NCBI GenBank assembly: GCA_964437945.1
Contig: CAYTJF010000285.1
Coordinates: 1-7,335 of the forward strand
Source of the DNA: Granulosicoccus sp964437945
GTDB taxonomy: Bacteria > Pseudomonadota > Gammaproteobacteria > Granulosicoccales > Granulosicoccaceae
DNA length: 7,335 bases
Direction: 5' to 3'
Numbering within the stretch: position 1 is the stretch's first letter; the number at the start of each line of letters is the position of its first letter. Below the pieces are notes generated by a model. That model did not search any database. It was not told the DNA's origin and saw only the letters and a list, made by a program, of their open reading frames with translations. The translations under genes and the position numbers were made by a program. This document shows positions 1 to 5,738 of the stretch, piece by piece.

Positions 1-18
1 ACTAGGTTAAAATGGCTG

Positions 19-2052
19 CTAATTGATCAGCTGCTCCCGTTTGAAATCAGCTGCCTGATCATTCTCACCGAGGATCATTCGAGCTATGCTATGCCCGGAA
101 AGCACGGCGCTTTGAATAGTGCCAGGCGAAACAGCATCTCCTGCCAGATGGACCGCATCAAAACTGCTCTGCGAACGCAGCTCAGTAAACAGTTGATCAT
201 GCGGTTCTCTGGCACCTACAAATACGTGCTGGGCATCATCTATCGCAAACTCGTTTCCATTAAGCAGATGTTGAAAACGATGCAAGGCAACCAGCGTTGT
301 GTTCACGTGTATGTCCACATTCAAATCATTTAGCCGCTGGATAATGCTTTCCTGATCAAGTGTGTTGTCGGTCCACTCCGCAACCATCGGTTGTGGCGTT
401 ACATAAATTGCACGATGACCGTGCTTGCAAAGATGTTCAGCAATGGCGCTGGCCATATAAAAATGATCGTCGTCATAAACCACAAAGGTTGACGATGGAA
501 CATGATCGACCGCACCGTCCATAATATTGTCGGGAGAAAAAACGCCTTCTTCAGATGTGAATCGCGATTCGAAATTGCGGGAGCCAACTCCATCTGTACG
601 CCAGCTTGCACCAGTGGCAAGCGTTACCGTATCAGCATCGAATTCATCAATTTCTTTTGCCGACATAGGGCTTGAAAGATACAACTGTGCATCCGCACTT
701 TGGTTGAGTTGATGCAGCCGATAGTCACGAACGCGAGCCCAGCTGGACAATCCGGGCAACTGAGATTCTCGGCTGACCCGCCCGCCTGGCTCGTCACGAC
801 TTTCAGCAACAGTGACTTTCTGACCTGCTTTAAGCAAGGTTACCGCGCACTCCAACCCGGCAGGACCAGAACCAATAATCAAATGAGAACGACGCTGTTT
901 TGAGATTGCCGGATTTTCCGGGTGCCAGCCCCGACGCCACTCTTCGGATATGGTTGGATTTTGTGTGCAGCGAATAGGAAGCCCGTAAGCATCCATGCTG
1001 ACACAAATATTGCAGCCAATGCACTCGCGAATTTCATCAACACGACCTTCGCGGATTTTTTTAGGTAAAAACGGGTCGGCAATGGATGGACGCGCAGCGC
1101 CAATCAGATCAAGTCTGCCTTTCTTTATAAGTGACACCATGTTGTCTGGGGATGTGAACCGTCCCACACCCACCACAGGCTTGGATGTTATTGACTTGAC
1201 GAAGTCGGTAAACGGCAGTTGAAAACCTTCCTCGGAAAACCGGGCACTCTGGCTATCATTCGACCAACCCGCAATGTTTACATCCCAAAGATCTGGCAGC
1301 TCGCTTAAGGCTTCCACCACATCGCGACCTTCGCCCTCGTGACTCAGCCCACCTGGTTTACCAGGTTCTGCCACACTAAAACGGATGGCAACAGCGTGAT
1401 TATCCGCTGCCACTTCCAGTGTGTCTTCGAGCACTTCGCGCAGCAAACGAAGTCGGTTTTCAAACGTGCCACCGTATTCATCGTAGCGCTGGTTTAATTG
1501 TGGTGACAGGAAATGACTGAGCAGCGATAAATCGTGTGCCGCATAAACATAAAGAATGTCATACCCCGCAATCTTTGCGCGCACGGCTGCCGCTTTGTGC
1601 GCTTTGCGAAACGCACGAATATCGCTTTTATCCATCGCCCTGGCCTGCACCGGAACCTCCGGGCGCAGAACGGGTAAATGACTTGGCCCGCTCACCGGTC
1701 GACCTGTAGTCATGTTGCGTGAACGCATACCACCATGTGCTAGCTCGATAGCAGCCAGTGCGCCATGCTGTTTAATAACATCCACCTGGCGAGCATGTCT
1801 CGCCGTGTCACCATCGTCCCAGATTCGCTCCATTGGATGATTGGCCATATCGGAATCGGGCGCAATCTCCGTCATCTGCGTTGTGACTGTGCCCCAACCG
1901 CCCTCGGCCTTCATGGCACGAAGCGCGATTGCGCCCATAGGCTGAGTCCATCCGTGACCGGTGGCATGCGGCGCTGCGTAAAAACGATTGGGTGCGGTGA
2001 CCGGGCCGATCTTTACGGGTTCGAATAGTATGTCGTACTTTTTTGTGGTCAT
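19..2052 (-). CDS. Trimethylamine dehydrogenase / DgcA-like FMN, [4Fe-4S] oxidoreductase
   Basis: A complete 677-residue protein. Family knowledge: such enzymes oxidatively demethylate N-methyl amines in the cytoplasm and pass electrons through FMN and an iron-sulfur cluster to an acceptor such as ETF. Seen: an old-yellow-enzyme TIM barrel (about residues 6-340) opening with YDILFEPVKIG; a cluster motif C344-x2-C347-x2-C350-x11-C362; a C-terminal dinucleotide-binding part with GSGPAG at 394-399 and AGDAVSPGT near 637-645. Against remembered trimethylamine dehydrogenase, the active-site triad is kept as Y170, H173, D266, and flavin-contacting arginines as R224 and R321. The flavin-linking Cys30 is Ala30, and bowl residues Tyr60 and Trp355 are Met60 and Asp354, so FMN is probably non-covalent and the substrate is not trimethylamine. 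Dimethylglycine or N-methylproline-like substrates are an inference. The first in-frame ATG is at 2052, below an in-frame stop at 2116-2118, with no good Shine-Dalgarno. 2,4-dienoyl-CoA reductase is the less likely alternative. Confidence 0.9.
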   Translation of the reverse strand: MTTKKYDILFEPVKIGPVTAPNRFYAAPHATGHGWTQPMGAIALRAMKAEGGWGTVTTQMTEIAPDSDMANHPMERIWDDGDTARHARQVDVIKQHGALAAIELAHGGMRSRNMTTGRPVSGPSHLPVLRPEVPVQARAMDKSDIRAFRKAHKAAAVRAKIAGYDILYVYAAHDLSLLSHFLSPQLNQRYDEYGGTFENRLRLLREVLEDTLEVAADNHAVAIRFSVAEPGKPGGLSHEGEGRDVVEALSELPDLWDVNIAGWSNDSQSARFSEEGFQLPFTDFVKSITSKPVVGVGRFTSPDNMVSLIKKGRLDLIGAARPSIADPFLPKKIREGRVDEIRECIGCNICVSMDAYGLPIRCTQNPTISEEWRRGWHPENPAISKQRRSHLIIGSGPAGLECAVTLLKAGQKVTVAESRDEPGGRVSRESQLPGLSSWARVRDYRLHQLNQSADAQLYLSSPMSAKEIDEFDADTVTLATGASWRTDGVGSRNFESRFTSEEGVFSPDNIMDGAVDHVPSSTFVVYDDDHFYMASAIAEHLCKHGHRAIYVTPQPMVAEWTDNTLDQESIIQRLNDLNVDIHVNTTLVALHRFQHLLNGNEFAIDDAQHVFVGAREPHDQLFTELRSQSSFDAVHLAGDAVSPGTIQSAVLSGHSIARMILGENDQAADFKREQLIN

Positions 2053-2081
2053 GCAGGTTCTACAACCCGGAGTTAGGTTCA

Positions 2082-2104
2082 GGCACTGCCACTTTGACAG
2101 TGCC
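2082..2104 (-). promoter_or_regulatory. Stem-loop in the leader of the TMADH-like gene
   Basis: GGCACTG (2082-2088) and CAGTGCC (2098-2104) form a perfect 7-bp inverted repeat around a 9-base loop, ending about 30 bases before the ATG at 2052. There is no T-tract, so it is not a normal intrinsic terminator. It could be an mRNA hairpin or a dyad protein-binding site; the sequence does not decide. Confidence 0.4.
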
Positions 2105-2144
2105 AGGTCACTATTCTAAACAAACCACATCACCTCCTGTTTCA

Positions 2145-2174
2145 TCACTGATTTACCGATCCTTTAATCAGTGA
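2145..2174 (-). promoter_or_regulatory. 9-bp inverted repeat followed by an orphan AGGAGGTGATG
   Basis: TCACTGATT (2145-2153) and AATCAGTGA (2166-2174) are a perfect inverted repeat with a 12-base spacer. On the minus strand it is followed at 2138-2128 by AGGAGGTGATG, a full Shine-Dalgarno with ATG only two bases away. That ATG opens just four codons (M-W-F-V-stop). A TTG nine bases after the AGGAGG opens a 14-codon frame that ends before the main gene. The dyad may be a regulator site for the amine-oxidation gene, or part of a structured leader. The function is inference. Confidence 0.35.
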
Positions 2175-2193
2175 CAGATAACATGATTTGACT

Positions 2194-2210
2194 CATATAT
2201 AGATCATATA
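2194..2210. promoter_or_regulatory. Operator-like site 1 upstream of hipB
   Basis: CATATATAGATCATAT followed by A. It contains a perfect dyad, TATAT-N5-ATATA at 2196-2210. A 16-bp identical copy begins 31 bp downstream, about three helical turns, which places both sites on the same DNA face. Paired dyads in front of hipBA are the usual layout for autorepression by HipB; binding here is inferred. A TTGACT at 2188-2193 abuts this site. Confidence 0.5.
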
Positions 2211-2224
2211 GACTTATTATGAAC

Positions 2225-2241
2225 CATATATAGATCATATT
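2225..2241. promoter_or_regulatory. Operator-like site 2 upstream of hipB
   Basis: The same 16 bp as site 1 (2225-2240). The dyad is TATAT-N5-ATATT, one mismatch from perfect. It ends two bases before the best -35 candidate at 2244, so an occupied site would crowd RNA polymerase. This supports a repressor role, probably for HipB or HipBA. Confidence 0.5.
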
Positions 2242-2243
2242 TC

Positions 2244-2271
2244 TTGATTTATTCGTGCCCTCCACTATCAT
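2244..2271 (+). promoter_or_regulatory. Candidate sigma70 promoter of hipBA
   Basis: TTGATT (2244-2249) is separated by 16 bases from TATCAT (2266-2271), which matches the -10 consensus at five of six positions. It lies about 65 bases upstream of the hipB start and directly after the paired operator-like sites. The leader between it and hipB holds GGTGGT (2285-2290) facing ACCACC (2311-2316) and the small palindrome CAGGACCTG (2301-2309), so it may fold. TTGACT (2188-2193) with TATTAT (2215-2220) is a poorer alternative because of its 21-base spacer. Confidence 0.4.
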
Positions 2272-2337
2272 GTGATTAATGTGAGGTGGTAAACCCCGAC
2301 CAGGACCTGCACCACCAAGATGATGTGGAGAACCGAA

Positions 2338-2676
2338 ATGCCAAAATCAATTAACCGCACCTACTCCCGTTACAGCCTCAACGCCACTGAATTGTTGAGT
2401 GCTTTGATTCGAGAAGCCCGCATCGAACAAAAGCTTTCCGCGCAAAGTGTGGCAGATCGGGCAGGAATTTCGCGAGGACTACTACAACGAATTGAAAAAG
2501 GCGATCCAAAATGTGAAATTGGTGTTGTCTTCGAAGTCGCAAAAATAGTTGGCGTGGTTCTATTCGAGGAAAGCGAGAATAGACTCAGTGAAAGACTAGA
2601 CCAAGCCAAAAAAAATCTAGCACTGCTACCAAAGTCCGCTCGTAAAAATACCAAAGCGGTCCGCGATGACTTCTAA
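2338..2676 (+). CDS. hipB: HipB-like antitoxin / Xre-family repressor
   Basis: A 112-residue DNA-binding antitoxin. Family knowledge: it binds and neutralises the HipA kinase and represses their shared promoter as a dimer. Seen: a Cro/C1-type helix-turn-helix at about residues 18-74 (LLSALIREARIEQKLSAQSV onward), with a recognition helix around SRGLLQRIEKGD (45-56). A basic C-terminal tail near LLPKSARKNTK ends in RDDF, as in many HipA-partner antitoxins. Start choice: ATG 2338 has GGAG at 2327-2330, seven bases upstream. The two in-frame ATGs at 2320 and 2323 lack a well-placed ribosome site and would only add six residues. Its last 11 bases overlap hipA, so translation is probably coupled. 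Two operator-like dyads lie about 100-145 bp upstream. A solitary regulator is unlikely given the neighbour. Confidence 0.9.
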   Translation: MPKSINRTYSRYSLNATELLSALIREARIEQKLSAQSVADRAGISRGLLQRIEKGDPKCEIGVVFEVAKIVGVVLFEESENRLSERLDQAKKNLALLPKSARKNTKAVRDDF

Positions 2677-3943
2677 TCAAAACCACGAAGCATACGTATG
2701 GATTTGGCTACCAGGTGAAATAACACCCGTAGTTGCCGGTCTGCTCGAAGCTGACAACAACCTCATTCGTTTTAATTACGGAAAAAGTTACCTTGAACGT
2801 GTTGCCGAACACAGCCACGTAAATCAACCTGAACCGATTTCTATTTATAAACCAGAGCTACCACTGCAAGCTGGTGTGCTGCCACTGCCAACGGGCCTTA
2901 AAATACCCGGCAGTATTCGCGATGCAGCGCCTGACGCCTGGGGTCGTCGAGTAATAATGAACAAGCTGGCGGGCAAAAAAGGTTCAAACATTGAAACCGC
3001 CGATTTGAATGAACTCACTTACTTATTGGAATCCGGCTCCGACCGAATAGGCGCTATGGACTTTCAACGTTCACCGACACACTACGAGCCACGCTCCGCT
3101 AATAACGTCAGTATGGCTGAATTAGTTGAGTCGGCTGAACGGGTTGAAAATGGCGTGCAATTAACGCAAGAGTTGGATCAAGCCCTGTTTCATGGCAGCT
3201 CTATTGGCGGTGCACGCCCTAAAGCGTTAATAAAAGGTAGTGGCAAGAAGTACATCGCCAAGTTCTCATCCAGCTCCGATTTATTCAGTGTTGTAAAAGC
3301 AGAGTTCATCGCAATGCGTCTGGCGAAGCTTGCAGACTTAAGCGTGGCCAACGTCCAACTAACCAAATCTGCAAACAAAGATGTACTACTTATTGAGCGT
3401 TTTGATCGAGAAAAAAAAGACGGCGGCTGGTCACGTAAATCCGTAGTATCAGCGCTCACCATTCTCGGATTGGACGACATGATGGCTCGGTACGCAAGCT
3501 ATGAAACGTTGGCAGAAATTATCCGACACACATTCTCAGCACCCAAAGACACCTTGAAAGAACTGTTCTCGCGGCTAGTGTTTAATATTGTCACTGGAAA
3601 TACAGACGACCATGCACGCAATCACGCCGCGTTCTGGGATGGCCAGTCTTTAACACTCACTCCAGCCTATGATATTTGCCCACAAGGACGTACCGGTAAT
3701 GAAGCATCACAAGCGATGTTAATTGTAGGAAAAAATAATCTGAGTCAATTAAAAACATGCGCGGATGCAGCGAAACATTTTCTTCTTTCGAAAGAAGATG
3801 CCAACGCTATTTTCGACAAGATGATAGCCACAATACAAAAGCACTGGGATGAAGTTTGTGATGAAGCAGAAGTATCAGACGTTGATCGACAGCTTCTTAG
3901 GGAGAGGCAGTTCTTGAATCCGTTTTCACTGATCCGAGCCTAG
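2666..3943 (+). CDS. hipA: HipA-family serine/threonine kinase toxin
   Basis: A full-length 425-residue toxin; E. coli HipA is about 440. Family knowledge: HipA phosphorylates glutamyl-tRNA synthetase in E. coli, stalling translation and causing growth arrest; targets vary in relatives. Seen: an N-terminal coupling domain (about 10-110) with the family signature PDAWGRR at 89-95; a Gly-rich loop SSIGGARPKA (178-187) where S179 lines up with the autophosphorylated Ser150 of E. coli and K186 follows; K199 in YIAKF as probable ATP lysine; IERFDRE at 243-249; a catalytic loop GNTDDHARN (311-319) with D314 as likely catalytic base and N319 as metal ligand; and YD at 335-336 as the second metal aspartate. 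All key residues are present, so it looks active. It starts inside the end of hipB in another frame, with no strong ribosome site of its own, which favours coupling. Confidence 0.93.
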   Translation: MTSNQNHEAYVWIWLPGEITPVVAGLLEADNNLIRFNYGKSYLERVAEHSHVNQPEPISIYKPELPLQAGVLPLPTGLKIPGSIRDAAPDAWGRRVIMNKLAGKKGSNIETADLNELTYLLESGSDRIGAMDFQRSPTHYEPRSANNVSMAELVESAERVENGVQLTQELDQALFHGSSIGGARPKALIKGSGKKYIAKFSSSSDLFSVVKAEFIAMRLAKLADLSVANVQLTKSANKDVLLIERFDREKKDGGWSRKSVVSALTILGLDDMMARYASYETLAEIIRHTFSAPKDTLKELFSRLVFNIVTGNTDDHARNHAAFWDGQSLTLTPAYDICPQGRTGNEASQAMLIVGKNNLSQLKTCADAAKHFLLSKEDANAIFDKMIATIQKHWDEVCDEAEVSDVDRQLLRERQFLNPFSLIRA

Positions 3944-4034
3944 AGACAGAACAGCATTCTTAGATTTGAAATGAATGCATTTATCACCCGTTAACTGAAT
4001 AGAGCCCCGTTAATTGGGTAGAACCTGATTTCAT
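3944..4034. other. Intergenic gap between hipA and tRNA-Pro, facing 3' ends
   Basis: A 91-bp gap where two converging units end. It holds a direct repeat CCCGTTAA (3987-3994 and 4006-4013) and a weak palindrome around AATGCATT (3974-3981). There is no strong GC stem with a T-run for either side. No duplicated tRNA 3' end was seen here. Confidence 0.5.
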
Positions 4035-4111
4035 TGGTCGGGACGATAGGATTCGAACCTATGACCCCCACAACCCCATTGTGGTGCGCTACCAGACTGC
4101 GCCACGCCCCG
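4035..4111 (-). tRNA. tRNA-Pro (anticodon GGG)
   Basis: A 77-base cloverleaf on the minus strand. The acceptor CGGGGCG (4111-4105) pairs with CGTCCCG (4045-4039), with one G-U pair. The D stem is GCGC/GCGC. The anticodon stem CCACA/TGTGG encloses the loop ATGGGGT, with the anticodon GGG at 4077-4075, reading CCC proline codons. The T arm is ATAGG-TTCGAAT-CCTAT, with the discriminator base A at 4038. CCA is encoded at 4037-4035. A possible -10 (TATCCT, minus strand 4126-4121) with a GC-rich discriminator lies just upstream, but no matching -35 was found, so it may instead be processed from a longer transcript. Confidence 0.96.
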
Positions 4112-4126
4112 CCAGACCGCTAGGAT

Positions 4127-4171
4127 ACCGGAAACAAGCCCGCTTTTGTTGTGGTTTGGGCTTATTCCGGT
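4127..4171 (-). terminator. Two-part stem-loop after the downstream FAS1 lipoprotein gene
   Basis: ACCGGAA (4127-4133) pairs with TTCCGGT (4165-4171), and AAGCCC (4136-4141) with GGGCTT (4158-4163). This gives 13 bp with a small internal asymmetry and a 16-base loop. It begins 12 bases after the stop codon at 4183-4185, the usual place for a terminator, but lacks a U-tract. It may be a Rho-assisted terminator, a 3'-end stabiliser or a processing site ahead of tRNA-Pro. Confidence 0.5.
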
Positions 4172-4182
4172 GTGTGGGACTT

Positions 4183-5595
4183 CTAGGGCACCAATATGTC
4201 TTCGAGTATGTGCACAACCGATCCAGTATCGTCGTCATTGCGCACATTCACTTCAGTAATCGTAACGCCACCAATGGTCAACGGGTCAGGCTCGCCACCA
4301 CCAATTTCTAACAAATCACCGCTATCGAGCATAAGCTCTGTACCGCTTAATCCTGTAAGGATAAAAGCATCAAGCGCCGCGGTGCTAAAAATATGCAATG
4401 GACTGTCAAAATCGTCTGGGTCAGTAAGTGCGTCATCGGTTGGTAAAAACAGTGTCCACTCAGTACTTGAATCATCAAGTGCTGCGTCAAGGTCATCGCG
4501 TTCAAGCGCTGCAAGTACGTTGGTCATATCACCCCTGTTGAACAAGACATCTCCCAATGATCCCGGCTCGAACGGGCTGCTGACCGTAAAATCTCCAATA
4601 ACAGCGTCAATAATGTGCACAACTGTTGGGCCAGTGTTACCCACAATATCCGAAGCAATAAATCCTGCCCCACCAATAGTCAGCGGCTCAGCACCACCGC
4701 CTTCAAGACTTGCTCGGGTATCATCTACCATGATTAACCCAATCCCGCCGGGATTTAAGAGCACTGTCTGTTCCAAAATAGTGAATGAATTTGCGAGCCC
4801 AAATGTATGGCTGCTCAGAACAAAGTCTGACGGCGAATCCAAAGCATCTATTGCTTCATTGGTTGGCAAAAACAAAGTCAATTCAGTTCCCACTTCGTTT
4901 ATCTGAGTATCGAGACCCGCCGCCTGCAGTTCAGCAAATGCAGTACTGATGTCTTCGTTGTTGCTCAATATGTCGGCCAGAGAACCAGGTGGATAGTCAG
5001 TCGTACCCGTGGTGGTTGTACCACCATCTGTGTCCGTACCCGCTGTTGTACCATCATCAGCGCCGGTCGTTGTGCCGGTTGTTTCACCAGCATCGGTACC
5101 ATCTGTTCCAGCAGTGTCATCCCCAACACCTGCGTCACTGTCATCCGTTGCGCCATCTGTTGCGCCATCTGTTGCGCCAGTTGTAGTTCCGGCTGTAGCG
5201 ATTGCCGTTCCGTCAGAAGTGGTTCCGGTGTCGTCTGTTGTTCCAGCTGTAGCATCACCCGTTGTCGCGTCTGTTCCGTCTGTTCCGTCTGTTCCGTCTG
5301 TTCCGTCTGTTCCGTCTGTTCCGTCATCAGCGCCAGCGTCGGTGGTGTTGGCACCAGCATCGGTCGCATTTGTGGGTGTGCTGTCTGCAGCAGTGGTTTC
5401 GCCTTCACTGGCTGTTGGATTATCTGCGTCGCTGGTTTGGATAACTGTGTCGATACTGTCTGTTGAGTCGGCATTGTCATTTGCATCAGACGGGACGACA
5501 AACACCGTGGTCGCAGGATCATCACCGCTGCCAGAGCAGCCAAGCAGTAATCCTAAGAGGAGAATACTGAATAATTTAATAAGATTTTGCGACAT
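4183..5595 (-). CDS. Surface lipoprotein with repeat linker and two FAS1 (fasciclin) domains
   Basis: A predicted 470-residue lipoprotein. The signal peptide MSQNLIKLFSILLLGLLLGC has a lipobox ending LLG-C20; Ser at +2 favours the outer membrane. Residues about 37-200 are a low-complexity Asp/Thr/Gly/Ala linker, including six exact DGT units (91-108) and ATDG units. FAS1 domain 1 spans about 201-334, with TLFLPTNEAIDAL (240-252) and VVHIIDAVIG (325-334). FAS1 domain 2 spans about 342-470, with WTLFLPTDDAL (380-390) and VVHILEDILVP at the very end. FAS1 domains commonly mediate adhesion or matrix binding, so the inferred role is a stalked adhesive surface protein. Start: ATG 5595 begins a proper signal peptide and matches the upstream paralogue. 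An in-frame ATG at 5643 would add 16 residues encoded partly by a 17-bp repeat and was rejected. The ribosome site is weak (ACGGA). Confidence 0.9.
   Translation of the reverse strand: MSQNLIKLFSILLLGLLLGCSGSGDDPATTVFVVPSDANDNADSTDSIDTVIQTSDADNPTASEGETTAADSTPTNATDAGANTTDAGADDGTDGTDGTDGTDGTDGTDATTGDATAGTTDDTGTTSDGTAIATAGTTTGATDGATDGATDDSDAGVGDDTAGTDGTDAGETTGTTTGADDGTTAGTDTDGGTTTTGTTDYPPGSLADILSNNEDISTAFAELQAAGLDTQINEVGTELTLFLPTNEAIDALDSPSDFVLSSHTFGLANSFTILEQTVLLNPGGIGLIMVDDTRASLEGGGAEPLTIGGAGFIASDIVGNTGPTVVHIIDAVIGDFTVSSPFEPGSLGDVLFNRGDMTNVLAALERDDLDAALDDSSTEWTLFLPTDDALTDPDDFDSPLHIFSTAALDAFILTGLSGTELMLDSGDLLEIGGGEPDPLTIGGVTITEVNVRNDDDTGSVVHILEDILVP
5147..5179 (-). repeat. 12-bp in-frame tandem repeat in the lipoprotein linker
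   Basis: GTTGCGCCATCT occurs twice perfectly (5147-5158 and 5159-5170), then nine bases of a third copy. On the coding strand it encodes an Ala-Thr-Asp-Gly motif. Loss or gain of a unit keeps the reading frame. Confidence 0.9.
5272..5325 (-). repeat. Six perfect 9-bp tandem repeats encoding Asp-Gly-Thr
   Basis: TGTTCCGTC is repeated six times with no mismatch, giving (DGT)6 on the minus strand. Perfect identity of a short array suggests recent slippage expansion; copy number should vary between strains. Frame is preserved at any copy number. Confidence 0.97.
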
Positions 5596-5707
5596 TACTT
5601 TGTCCGTATATAAATTGAACATACATACAATCCAGTTAGCCATTCAATCCAGTTAGCCATTCTCGATTCAAATCATCTGCTAACAAGCCTATCTGTTCGA
5701 CTGACAT
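5595..5707 (-). other. Possible leader ORF split by the 17-bp duplication
   Basis: From ATG 5707 a 23-codon frame reads MSVEQIGLLADDLNREWLTG, then LNG and a stop at 5638-5636 inside the second-read repeat copy. From ATG 5660 a 21-codon frame starts MANWIEWLTGLYV and ends IRTK-TAA at 5597-5595, where the TAA shares its last A with the ATG of the lipoprotein. With one repeat copy removed, the two frames join into a single 31-codon ORF ending in the same TAATG. No good ribosome site is seen. This may be a coupled leader peptide or chance; treat it as a hypothesis. Confidence 0.25.
5628..5661. repeat. Perfect 17-bp tandem duplication upstream of the second lipoprotein
   Basis: CAATCCAGTTAGCCATT is present twice back to back (5628-5644 and 5645-5661) with no mismatch. 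It ends about 33 bp before the lipoprotein start on the minus strand. As 17 is not a multiple of three, it shifts any frame read across it. Each copy carries an ATG on the minus strand, creating two extra potential starts at 5643 and 5660. Confidence 0.97.
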
Positions 5708-5738
5708 TTGCGACTCTAGTTCATCAAAACTGATGTGG

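Noticed and set aside
2194..2241. Iteron-type replication origin from the two AT-rich repeats
   Set aside because: Only two copies, no initiator gene or DnaA-box cluster, and a position immediately before hipBA fits operators better.
4196..4906. Plus-strand open frame of 236 codons
   Set aside because: Lies wholly antisense to the two FAS1 domains, Ser-rich with no recognisable domain; the minus-strand frame has clear FAS1 motifs.
5147..5325. CRISPR-like array
   Set aside because: The repeats are contiguous 9- and 12-bp coding units with no spacers and no cas genes; they are protein linker repeats.
5596..5643. 16-residue N-terminal extension of the downstream lipoprotein from ATG 5643
   Set aside because: It would bury the signal peptide, is partly encoded by the 17-bp duplication, and is absent from the paralogue, whose signal peptide begins at the equivalent of ATG 5595.
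5009..5656. Plus-strand open frame of 215 codons rich in Ser, Val and Pro
   Set aside because: It is the antisense reading of the repetitive Asp/Thr/Gly linker and signal peptide of a well-supported lipoprotein; the SVP repeats are just the reverse of DGT codons.
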